Source of the DNA: Desulfobacterales bacterium
GTDB taxonomy: Bacteria; Desulfobacterota; Desulfobacteria; Desulfobacterales; Desulfosarcinaceae
Assembly: GCA_016218685.1 (NCBI GenBank)
Contig: JACRDD010000036.1
Span: 1-64,000, forward strand
Length of the DNA stretch: 64,000 nucleotides
Direction of reading: 5' to 3'
Shown here: positions 19,271 through 27,868 of the stretch, in pieces
How positions within the stretch are numbered: position 1 is the first letter of the stretch
Layout: the number at the start of each line of letters is the position of its first letter
The notes under the pieces: generated by a model
What the model saw: only the letters and a program-made list of their open reading frames with translations
Databases searched by the model: none
What the model was told of the DNA's origin: nothing
Program-made: the position numbers and the translations under genes

Positions 19271-19879
19271 ATGCTTGAATACAAACGGAACTCAATGGCG
19301 GCGACTCTTCTTTTGCTGCTTATTTTTACACCGCTGGGCGCCCATGGCGATATCTATTCCTGGGTGGATGCCAACGGCGTGCGCCATTTCAGTAACACCG
19401 ACACGGACGGCGCCGGCGATCGGGCGCAATCTTCTCCTGAATTCGATCGGTCCAACGAAGAGGAAGAACGCATCCAACGGGAGGGCGCCGAAAGGGATGC
19501 CGGCGGAACGAATCCAACTCGGAGTCCCGCGCGGAGCACGACTGAATCAGAGAAACATTCCGAAAAAGAAAGCGGGGATTCGAAAATGCAGCAAGGCAAG
19601 GAAGAGCCCCGGGCCATGGAAGAGTTGCAGGCGCGATGTAAAAAGGCCAAGGAGAGACTCTCCGACCTTCGTTTCACAAGCTTCCATAAATACGATAATC
19701 CCGAAGTGGAAAGATACGCCTTGGAGTGGACCAGTCGGAACCGTAACAGCGAACAGGCCGATGAAAAGAGTGATTGGAAAAAGGCGCGCGACGAGGACGT
19801 ACAGAAGTACAAGCGGTTCAAATATGAACAGGAGTTGAAACAGGCCGAAAAAGAAGTCGATGCGTACTGCAAGAACTGA
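19271..19879 (+). CDS. DUF4124 domain-containing secreted protein
   Basis: Signal peptide then DIYSWVDANGVRHFSNT. Confidence 0.85.
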   Translation: MLEYKRNSMAATLLLLLIFTPLGAHGDIYSWVDANGVRHFSNTDTDGAGDRAQSSPEFDRSNEEEERIQREGAERDAGGTNPTRSPARSTTESEKHSEKESGDSKMQQGKEEPRAMEELQARCKKAKERLSDLRFTSFHKYDNPEVERYALEWTSRNRNSEQADEKSDWKKARDEDVQKYKRFKYEQELKQAEKEVDAYCKN

Positions 19880-19892
19880 ACATCGATTTCTG

Positions 19893-20321
19893 TCAACTCA
19901 AACACTCATTCAATCCATCGAATAAAATCATCTGCGTGCAGCGGAAGTGGGCAATTGTTTTGCCGGTCTGCTCGTGGGTGACCTTGGCGTCCCACACCTG
20001 GGTCATGCGGCCGCTGTGGGCGGCGTTGGCGTGGCAAAGCAAGGTGCCTTCCCTGGCCGTGCCGGTGAAATTGCTTTTCAGTTCGATGGTGGTAAAGCCT
20101 TTGGCGCCCTTGGGCAGGCTGGCAATGGTGCCGTAGCCGGCGGCCGTGTCGGCCAGCCCGACGACCGAGGCGGCGTGCAGGAAACCGTTGGGCGCCAGCA
20201 GTTTGCGCGCCACCTGCATGCGCATCACCGCTGCCCCAGGGGTGACGGAAAGCACCTCGATGCCCAATAAGCCTGGAAGCAGCCCTTCGCCGATTCCGGT
20301 GAGTTTTTCATCTATTTCCAT
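19893..20321 (-). CDS. PaaI-family hotdog thioesterase
   Basis: LLAPNGFLHAASVVGLADTAAGYGTIASLPKGAKGFTTIELKSNFTGTAREGTL. Confidence 0.85.
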   Translation of the reverse strand: MEIDEKLTGIGEGLLPGLLGIEVLSVTPGAAVMRMQVARKLLAPNGFLHAASVVGLADTAAGYGTIASLPKGAKGFTTIELKSNFTGTAREGTLLCHANAAHSGRMTQVWDAKVTHEQTGKTIAHFRCTQMILFDGLNECLS

Positions 20322-20429
20322 AGCGAACCTTTCCTTCCTTCGCCGAATTCCGTCGCGATCATGGCGATGGATCAATAAGTAGGATCGCTTGCGGCAATGT
20401 CAAAGGTGCCTTGGCAGCGTGCGGTCGCG

Positions 20430-21623
20430 TTATATAAGGCCCAATTCTTTGCCGCTTTTCTGGAAGATCCCCAGGGCGATGTCCAGATCTTCCCGGGTGT
20501 GGCTGGCCATCACGCCCAGCCGGATGCGCGATTCGGCCGGCGCCACGGCGGGGTGCACCACGGGCGAGGCATACACGCCCCGTTCCAGAATGCTTTTGTT
20601 GAACAGCATGGCTTTTTCCGGATCGCGGATCATCAAGGGGATGACGGGGGTTTGGGAACGTCCGGTGTCGAATCCCAGGCTGGCCAGGCTGTCGAGCAGG
20701 TAGCGCACGTTTTCCCATAGTTGCCGGTGCCATTGGGGCTCCTCGTCCAACAACTGAAAGGCGGCGAGCACCGCGGCGCACTGTACCGGCGGCAGCGAGG
20801 CCGAAAAGATAAAGGCCGATGCCGTGTGGGTCAGGTGGGTGATGAAATCGGCCGGACCGGTGACGAATCCGCCCACGGCGCCGGCGAATTTGGAAAAGGT
20901 GCCGGCGATGATGTGGGCGCCCTCGGGCAGGGCGAAGTGCTCCAGGAGGCCCCGGCCCCGCGGGCCGATGACCCCCAGGCTGTGGGCTTCGTCCACCAGG
21001 ATCAAGGCTTCGTGGCGGTCGGCCAGGGCCTTGATGGCCGGCAGGTCGGCGATGTCGCCGTCCATGCTGTAGACCGAATCCACGGCGATGAGCCGGCGCT
21101 TGTATTTGCCGCCCGTGCGTGCCAGCAGGGCGCCCAAATCCTCCATGTCGTTGTGCAGCCACATGCGCTTGTCGCAGCCGCTGAGGATCACGCCATCCAC
21201 AATACTGCGATGCACCAACTGATCGATGAGCGCCAGATCGCCACGGCCCAGGGTGCCCTGGATGGCACCCAGCATGGCCTGGTATCCGCTGGCGAAGAGC
21301 ACGGCCGCCTCCTGTTGATATGCTTCCGCGATTTTTTCCTTGAGCCGGGTGTGCAACGTCGTGGTACCGCACATCAGCGGCGATCCACCCGTGCCCACCC
21401 CGTACCGTTGCAAGGCCATGCCGGCCGCTTCCACGACTCTGGGATGCGAAGAAAAGCCGAGGTAGTTGTTGGAGATGAAATTGATCCGTTCCACGCCGTT
21501 GACGCGGACGCGATGGTTACATGCCGAACTCACCTCCAGGCCATAGGTGTAAATGTCCCGCGCTCTGAGCAGCGCCACCGATTCGGCCATCTGGCGGACC
21601 TCGGCATTGATCAAAAGATGCAT
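20430..21623 (-). CDS. Alpha-oxoamine synthase, serine palmitoyltransferase/KBL-like PLP enzyme
   Basis: INFISNNYLGFSSHPRV, GVGTGGSPLMCGTTTLHTRLKEKIA, LVDEAHSLGVIGPRGRG, PLP-Lys motif GTFSKFAGAVGG. Confidence 0.85.
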   Translation of the reverse strand: MHLLINAEVRQMAESVALLRARDIYTYGLEVSSACNHRVRVNGVERINFISNNYLGFSSHPRVVEAAGMALQRYGVGTGGSPLMCGTTTLHTRLKEKIAEAYQQEAAVLFASGYQAMLGAIQGTLGRGDLALIDQLVHRSIVDGVILSGCDKRMWLHNDMEDLGALLARTGGKYKRRLIAVDSVYSMDGDIADLPAIKALADRHEALILVDEAHSLGVIGPRGRGLLEHFALPEGAHIIAGTFSKFAGAVGGFVTGPADFITHLTHTASAFIFSASLPPVQCAAVLAAFQLLDEEPQWHRQLWENVRYLLDSLASLGFDTGRSQTPVIPLMIRDPEKAMLFNKSILERGVYASPVVHPAVAPAESRIRLGVMASHTREDLDIALGIFQKSGKELGLI

Positions 21624-21645
21624 GCTGACTCCTCTCCCAAGGATA

Positions 21646-21939
21646 TCAAGACGGGTACCCTCTCAGGTAGTCGATGACCTCACCCACGGTTTGCCGTTCG
21701 AGCAGCGCGTCGATGTCGGGTTGCTTCTCGAGAAGGTCGGTGACGCGCGCCAGGCATTCCATGGTCTTCAAACTATCGAAGCCCAGGTCGCCGACAAAGC
21801 GATCGCTTAAGCGGATGCGCTCCGCGGAGGTACCGGCCAGCTTGGCCACGATGGCAATAAACGTTTGTTCCAGGGTATCGGTCGATACAGTGCCCATACA
21901 AAACCCCATGGTTTGCATATTCATTCTATTTGTCTGCAT
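21646..21939 (-). CDS. Acyl carrier protein
   Basis: LSDRFVGDLGFDSLKTMECLARVTDLLEKQ with phosphopantetheine Ser in DSL; exact start uncertain (ATG 21939, 21924 or later). Confidence 0.85.
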   Translation of the reverse strand: MQTNRMNMQTMGFCMGTVSTDTLEQTFIAIVAKLAGTSAERIRLSDRFVGDLGFDSLKTMECLARVTDLLEKQPDIDALLERQTVGEVIDYLRGYPS

Positions 21940-22063
21940 TGGGTGGCCGCGCGGTGCATGGCTTCGCGCGGCCGAAGAATCGAAGCCTAACGGTGCGCCT
22001 AACGTTACGGTAGATACTCCAATTCTGGGGTTTGATCCAGAACAAAATATGGGAGGTGGCTTC

Positions 22064-23815
22064 TCAGGCGGATTCGGCGAGCAGGTCGCGCAGTTCTCCC
22101 TGAAGGTACATTCGCTTGCAGAGCAGGCGCTGCAGCTTGCCGCTGGTGGTTTTGGGCACGTTGCCTTTGGCCACGATCCGCACCCGATCCGGTGCCAGGC
22201 CCAGGCGTTCCAGGCTGGCATTGGCGATCGCTTTGGGCAGTTGCGCCAGAAGGGCCGGATCTTTTGATGCCGCTTCGCACACCAGCACCAGATCCTCGGT
22301 GCCGCTCTGCTCGTTGGGCACCGCGAACGCCGCGCATCCGCCCAGCCGGACGCCCGGAACGGCGGCGGCCACGCGTTCCACATCGTAGGGATAGATGTTC
22401 TTGCCGCGCTTGATGATGATCTCCTTGATGCGTCCGGAGATGAAGAGCTGCCCGTCCAGGATGAACCCCAGATCGCCGGTATGCAGCCAGCCTTGCTGGA
22501 TGGTCTTCTGGGTGGCCTGGGGGTTTTTGTAATAGCCGCATGTCAGACTCGGGCTTTTTACCAAAATCTGCCCAACCTGGCGTTCCATCAAGGTGGCGCC
22601 GTTCTTTTCGGCGATGCGTACCTGCTGGCCGGGCACGGGGTAGCCCACCGACACCAGGTCGATGACCTGCCTGGGGTCATCGGATGTGGCATCCACGGCC
22701 AGATGCCGCTCTTCCAGCATGCGGCGGTCGAAGCGGCGCACCACCGTGGGCGCCGCCAGCGAGGGGAAGGTGGCGGCCAGGCTGTTTTCCGCCATGCCGT
22801 AGACCGGCAGAAAGATATCTTCGCGTAGACCGCAGCGCCGGAATTTTTCACGGAATTTTTGCAGGGTAAGGCGATCGATGGGCTCGGCGCCGTTGAGGGC
22901 CAGGCGCCAGGAACTCAAGTCGATGGAATCCAAGGCCTCGTCGCCGATGCGGGTGACGCAGTAGTGGTAGCCGAAATTGGGGGAAACACCCACGGTGACG
23001 CCGAAGCGGCCGATGTTGTGCAAATACCAGTGGGGGTTGAAGATGAAGGCTTCCGGCCGCATGAAGATCATGCGGCTCTGCCAGTAGATGGCCGTAAGGA
23101 GCCCACCGATCAAACCCATGTCGTGGTAGAGCGGCAGCCAACTGATGCCGAGGTCGTCGGGAACGACGGCGCTGGCCAGGCCAATGGCATGCAGGTTGTG
23201 CAAGATGTTGGCGTGGGAGAGCACGACCCCTTTGGGCAGGCCGGTGGTGCCCGAGGTGTATTGAATCAGCGCCGCGTCCTCGGCATTCAACTCAGGCAAA
23301 GGGATTCGATCGTCATCTGCCAGAAGTGGCGCCAGGAGCTCTCGGGGAAAGATCAGCCCGTCCCGCAAGTGATCAAGCCCGGCCCAGCCGTGGCCCAGAT
23401 CCGCTAGCTTGTCGTAGGCGATGAAGAATCTGGCTTCGCAATCCCGCAGGATGTGGGTCAGGCCCTCCAGGTATTTATCCAGATGGCTGGCATGCGCGGG
23501 CTGGCTGACCGGTACCGGCACGCCGCCGGCCATGAGGGTCCCGAAGAAGAGATAGACGAACTCCGGGCAGGTGGGCAGCATCAGCACCACCTTGTCGTCC
23601 TTGGCCAGGCCCCTGGCGATCAGGCGGCGGGCCACCTGTTGGCAGCGCGCCACCGTATCCGCCACGCCGATGGGGTGCGGATTGTTTTGCATGTCCATGA
23701 AGACGAGGAAATGATCTTCCTTGCGCGCGCGCAAGTGGAGCATTTCAACCAAGGTCCGGGCGCGAAGCGTATACGCCCGTGGATTCTTTCGATGCGCGGG
23801 TGTTTCCGATATCAT
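22064..23815 (-). CDS. Fatty acyl-AMP ligase / AMP-dependent synthetase
   Basis: LIQYTSGTTGLPKGVVLSHANILHN, SWLPLYHDMGLIGG, HTGDLGFILDGQLFISGRIKEIIIKRGKNIYPYD, TTSGKLQR. Confidence 0.92.
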   Translation of the reverse strand: MISETPAHRKNPRAYTLRARTLVEMLHLRARKEDHFLVFMDMQNNPHPIGVADTVARCQQVARRLIARGLAKDDKVVLMLPTCPEFVYLFFGTLMAGGVPVPVSQPAHASHLDKYLEGLTHILRDCEARFFIAYDKLADLGHGWAGLDHLRDGLIFPRELLAPLLADDDRIPLPELNAEDAALIQYTSGTTGLPKGVVLSHANILHNLHAIGLASAVVPDDLGISWLPLYHDMGLIGGLLTAIYWQSRMIFMRPEAFIFNPHWYLHNIGRFGVTVGVSPNFGYHYCVTRIGDEALDSIDLSSWRLALNGAEPIDRLTLQKFREKFRRCGLREDIFLPVYGMAENSLAATFPSLAAPTVVRRFDRRMLEERHLAVDATSDDPRQVIDLVSVGYPVPGQQVRIAEKNGATLMERQVGQILVKSPSLTCGYYKNPQATQKTIQQGWLHTGDLGFILDGQLFISGRIKEIIIKRGKNIYPYDVERVAAAVPGVRLGGCAAFAVPNEQSGTEDLVLVCEAASKDPALLAQLPKAIANASLERLGLAPDRVRIVAKGNVPKTTSGKLQRLLCKRMYLQGELRDLLAESA

Positions 23816-23907
23816 GGTTGATCTTATCCGAGGGGTGTTGAAGCGGTCTTCTATTACCCCGGCATCAACCCTAGATCAATAGCGGATTTTCCGGTTCCTC
23901 TTCTTCT

Positions 23908-25974
23908 TTATTTCAGCACCACATTGGCATCCACGGCCATGGGCAGGCCCGCGCGCACCACGAGAGGATTGATGTCGATCTGGGCGATCCGGGGATAGGC
24001 TATCCCCAGGCGGCCCAGGTCCACCAGCAGTTGGGCCATTACTTCCTGTTTCAGCGGCGTCATGCTGCGGAAGCCTTCGATCAAGCGTCTGTTCCGCAAG
24101 GCGCGCACTAGCCGCAGGGCCGCGGCCAGGTCCAGCGGCGCCAGGGCGAAGACCACATCCGGTTCCAGTTCGGCAAAGATACCGCCCAAACCGAACATGA
24201 CGCAGGCCCCGAATTGATCGTCGCGGACGAAACCCGCGATCAGTTCGTACTCGAAGGCCACCTGCTTTTGCACCAGGATGCGCCCCAAGCCATCCATTTG
24301 GCGCTGCAAGGCGGTGAACGTCTCCGCCAACTGACGCTCGTCACTGAGGCCCAGCTTGACCAGGCCGTGTTCGGTTTTATGGGCCTTGCCCGGTGCCAGG
24401 CCCTTGAGCACCACCGGCAACCCCACCTGTTGGGCAAAGGACCAGGCCTGGGCCGCGTCGGCGGCGATGCGCTCGTCCACCACCGGGATGCGCCAGTCGC
24501 GCAGCAGTTGCTTGCTGTCGAATTCGTCCCACAGCGGAGATGTGACGGACAAAGGCGCGGCGGCCGAGGAGGGAGGCGTTATGGCGTTGGGCGGTTCGGA
24601 TTCGGCGGCCGCCTTGCGGGCGTTAAAGCGCGCCGCCGTGGCCACGCACTCGGCCAGACGCGTGGCGTCGTCAAAAACGGCGATGCCGGCGTTCCGAGCG
24701 GTTTCACTCACCAATCGCTTGCCTTCGGCCAGGCCCATCAACCAGAACAACACGGTTTTTTGGTTTCGGTCAGCAAGGCTTTTCATGCCCTGGATATCGG
24801 GAACCCCGGCATCGATGCCGGCCACGTAATGGATGACGATCAAATCGATGTCCGGATCGGCCAAAATCGCCGCGAAGGCTTTTTCGAAGGCTACCACGCG
24901 TCCTCGCTGGGCCACGGCCGGGAAGAGATCGATGGGGTTGGCAGGCGGCATCCAGGCGGGAAAAACTTCCGCCAGGCGCTCGCGGGTCTGCTCGGCCAGG
25001 GGCGCGATGGTCAAGCCGCCACGCTCCAGGGCATCGCAGGCCAGGATGCCGGCGCCGCCGCTCAAGGTCATGATGGCCACTCGGCCCGCCGGGTTCAGTT
25101 GCGGAAGCATGGCCAGGGTGTGGGCCATGTCCATCATCTGGAAGATGCTATCGGCCATGGCCACGCCGGCTTGGGAGAGCACGCTTTTGAGCAAGCGGGA
25201 GTTGCCCGCAAGGCTGCTGGTGTGGCTCATGGCCGCCTTCGCGCCGGCCTGGCTCTGGCCGCCCTTGAGCAGCACGATGGGCTTTTTGGCCCCCTGGGCC
25301 AGTTCGGTAAAGCGCCGGCCGCGCAAGATCGATTCCAGGTAGAGGGCGATCACGTCCGTGTCGGGGTCCTGCTCCAGGTATTCGATCAGGTCGCACTCGT
25401 CCACGTCGGCCCGGTTGCCGATGGAGCAGGCCTTGGCCACGCCGATTCCCCGGCGGGCCAGCTCGGCCAGGAAGATGGCCGACATCATGCCGCTTTGAAC
25501 GATGAGCGAGATGCGGCCGGGCAGCAATCCTTCCCTGCGGATGTTGGGGTGCATGAAGGTGAAGAAGTGCTGTTGGCGCACATCCACCACGCCCATGCAG
25601 TTGGGGCCCCACAGGCGGATGCCGGCCGGCCGGGCGATCTGGTCGCAGCGCGCCTGGAGGGCGCGGCCCTCGGGGCCGGTCTCGGAAAAGCCGGCGCTCT
25701 CGATGATCACCCGGCGGGTGCCTTTGCGGGCGCAGGCCTCCAGCACCGTGGGAATCATCTGGGCCGGCACGATGACGATGGCCAGATCCAACTGACCGGG
25801 AATGGCATCGATCGAGGGATAGCAGGTCAGACCCTCGATCTGCGGGTAGTTGGGGTTGACCGGATAGATCGCGCCTTTAAACCCGGTCTTGAGGTTCAAC
25901 ACCACATGGTTGCCAAGGTTCTTGGCGCTGGCACCCACAACAGCCACCGAGCGTGGATTGAAAAAGGTTTGCAT
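23908..25974 (-). CDS. NDP-forming acyl-CoA synthetase family protein (acetate--CoA ligase, ADP-forming type)
   Basis: FFNPRSVAVVGASAKNLGNHV, LWGPNCMGVVD, IVQSGMMSA, ATP-grasp-like C-terminus VGLPVVLKGLAPGKAHKTEHGLVKLGL. Confidence 0.92.
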   Translation of the reverse strand: MQTFFNPRSVAVVGASAKNLGNHVVLNLKTGFKGAIYPVNPNYPQIEGLTCYPSIDAIPGQLDLAIVIVPAQMIPTVLEACARKGTRRVIIESAGFSETGPEGRALQARCDQIARPAGIRLWGPNCMGVVDVRQQHFFTFMHPNIRREGLLPGRISLIVQSGMMSAIFLAELARRGIGVAKACSIGNRADVDECDLIEYLEQDPDTDVIALYLESILRGRRFTELAQGAKKPIVLLKGGQSQAGAKAAMSHTSSLAGNSRLLKSVLSQAGVAMADSIFQMMDMAHTLAMLPQLNPAGRVAIMTLSGGAGILACDALERGGLTIAPLAEQTRERLAEVFPAWMPPANPIDLFPAVAQRGRVVAFEKAFAAILADPDIDLIVIHYVAGIDAGVPDIQGMKSLADRNQKTVLFWLMGLAEGKRLVSETARNAGIAVFDDATRLAECVATAARFNARKAAAESEPPNAITPPSSAAAPLSVTSPLWDEFDSKQLLRDWRIPVVDERIAADAAQAWSFAQQVGLPVVLKGLAPGKAHKTEHGLVKLGLSDERQLAETFTALQRQMDGLGRILVQKQVAFEYELIAGFVRDDQFGACVMFGLGGIFAELEPDVVFALAPLDLAAALRLVRALRNRRLIEGFRSMTPLKQEVMAQLLVDLGRLGIAYPRIAQIDINPLVVRAGLPMAVDANVVLK

Positions 25975-25980
25975 ATGTTT

Positions 25981-26814
25981 TCAGTCTTTCCCATTCTTTC
26001 CCCGGGCCTGGGCCCGGTCCACGGCATGGGCGATGGCCAGTTCGGTGGCCGCTTCCCGGCCCAGGGATTCGGCCGGCGCAAAGCGGCGCACGAAATCGAT
26101 CTCCGCATCGGTGGGGCGAGAGGTGACGGTGAGCTCGGGCGAGACCTTCAACTCCCAGGGGATCTGCTTGCGCACATCCTCCAAGCGGACGCCCGGATGG
26201 ATCTGGGCCAGATACATCTCCTTGGTCTGGTCATCGAAACGGAACACCCCCTTGGTGGTCAGCAGCATCGAAGGCCCGCTGCCTTGGGGGAAGAGCCCCG
26301 AGCGGTCGCGGCTGTCACCGCCGTCCAGGTAGCCCGGCGAGGTGAAGTAATCGAGCTTCTCCACGAATTGGCCGCCGCGCAAGGTCAACACGGTCTTCTT
26401 GGCGTAGGAGATGAAATCGGCGGCGCCGCCCGATCCCGGCAGGCGCAGTTGCGGGTGGTCGTAATCGCCGATGCAAGTGGTGTTCAGGTTGCCGAACTTG
26501 TCGATCTGACCCACCCCCAGGAAGCAGACATCCACGAAGCCGCGATAGGTCATGGTGAAGGCCGTGAACAGATCGGTGGCATAGGAGAAGCCCCGGCAGG
26601 AGTGGGCGTCGGCGATGTGGTGCAGGGGCACCAGGGGTTCGAAATCGATGATCCCCGATTCCATCATCAAAGTGGCGTGCGGCGCGAAGAGCGCCTTGGC
26701 CAGGGCCCCGGCCGTGGTGGGCAGCCCCACGCCGAGGATCACGTTCTGGTAGTCTTCGATCTCCTTGGCGCAGGTGATGATCAGCAGTTCGTTGAGCGTG
26801 TAGGGTTTACTCAT
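25981..26814 (-). CDS. CoA-transferase beta subunit (glutaconate CoA-transferase/IpdB-like)
   Basis: YQNVILGVGLPTTAGALAKALFAPHATLMMESGIIDF, FLGVGQIDKFGNLNTTCIGD. Confidence 0.85.
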   Translation of the reverse strand: MSKPYTLNELLIITCAKEIEDYQNVILGVGLPTTAGALAKALFAPHATLMMESGIIDFEPLVPLHHIADAHSCRGFSYATDLFTAFTMTYRGFVDVCFLGVGQIDKFGNLNTTCIGDYDHPQLRLPGSGGAADFISYAKKTVLTLRGGQFVEKLDYFTSPGYLDGGDSRDRSGLFPQGSGPSMLLTTKGVFRFDDQTKEMYLAQIHPGVRLEDVRKQIPWELKVSPELTVTSRPTDAEIDFVRRFAPAESLGREAATELAIAHAVDRAQARGKNGKD

Positions 26815-27856
26815 GGAGCAGCCCCCTTTCGGCCATCTTCTGTTCGATCTCTTCCAAGGTCAGGCCCAGGAGACGGTTGCGGCCGGTTTCGTCCCACACC
26901 GATGTAAAGGCCGCCCCATAGTTGGCCGGCGCCGAGTAGAAGGCCTTGGCGCGCAGTTTGTCCATCATGCCCGTGCCGAAGCGCGCTGCATAGCGGTCGC
27001 GGTAGGCCTCCCGGTCGGGGCAGCCATACACCCACTCGTCCATCCAGGCTTGGGCGCCGTCGGCCGTGGTGTTGGCTTGCCGGAACAACCCGTAGAAAAA
27101 GCTGTCCTGATTGTAATAGCCCAATACTTCCGTGGGGTGGGCGCCCCAGGGGATCTGCACCACGGCGTCGACCCGGAAGGCCGGGATGATCGTAAAATGA
27201 GGGCTCGACTGGATCACGTCGTGCTCCACGAGCTCTTCGCACGAGACGATGATGCGTTTGCTGCACAGCGCGGCGGCAGCCACGCTGCCCATGGCGCCCC
27301 AGTACTGAGCGTTGCCGTGGCGGTCGGCGCGCTGGACATGTACGATGCACACGTCGGGATTGGCTGCCGGTACGGTCAGGACCTGCTTGCCGGTGTAGGG
27401 GCAGGGGATGACGCGGTACTTGTCGTCGCCCATGAAGCCGCGCTTGCGGAAGAGATCGGTGGCCATGACCCCTTCCAGCACCGGCATGAAGGTGAAACCG
27501 TGCATGCCGGCCATCAAGCGGGCATTGTAGTTGAAGTTGGTGTAATCTTCCATCGCAAGGGTGCCGGCCTGCAGAGCGCGTTCGACCGCGCCGCCGCCTT
27601 TTTTGCCCCCCGAGCGCATCACGTAGGTGGTGACCAGCCGGTCCACGCAGCCGGCGTTGATCAGGACATCCACATCCAGGATGCCCGATTGGGAGTAGAG
27701 GGTAAAGTGCTTCCGGCCCTGGCGGCAGATTTCGAAGACCAGCTCCGCACAGGTGCCCACCGTGTAGTTGCCGATGATCAGGGCATCGCCGTCCTGCACG
27801 AAGCGGGCGACGGCCTCTTTCGCGCTCATGACCTTGTTGTCGTTGGGGTGCGCCAT
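26807..27856 (-). CDS. CoA-transferase alpha subunit
   Basis: KVMSAKEAVARFVQDGDALIIGNYTVGTCAELVFEI, PDVCIVHVQRADRHGNAQYWG; overlaps the beta subunit. Confidence 0.87.
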   Translation of the reverse strand: MAHPNDNKVMSAKEAVARFVQDGDALIIGNYTVGTCAELVFEICRQGRKHFTLYSQSGILDVDVLINAGCVDRLVTTYVMRSGGKKGGGAVERALQAGTLAMEDYTNFNYNARLMAGMHGFTFMPVLEGVMATDLFRKRGFMGDDKYRVIPCPYTGKQVLTVPAANPDVCIVHVQRADRHGNAQYWGAMGSVAAAALCSKRIIVSCEELVEHDVIQSSPHFTIIPAFRVDAVVQIPWGAHPTEVLGYYNQDSFFYGLFRQANTTADGAQAWMDEWVYGCPDREAYRDRYAARFGTGMMDKLRAKAFYSAPANYGAAFTSVWDETGRNRLLGLTLEEIEQKMAERGLLHE

Positions 27857-27868
27857 CCGATCTCCTTC

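Noticed and set aside
24214-26907. 897-aa plus-strand ORF
   Set aside because: Antisense to the acyl-CoA synthetase and CoA-transferase genes; no recognisable domain, composition typical of a shadow frame.
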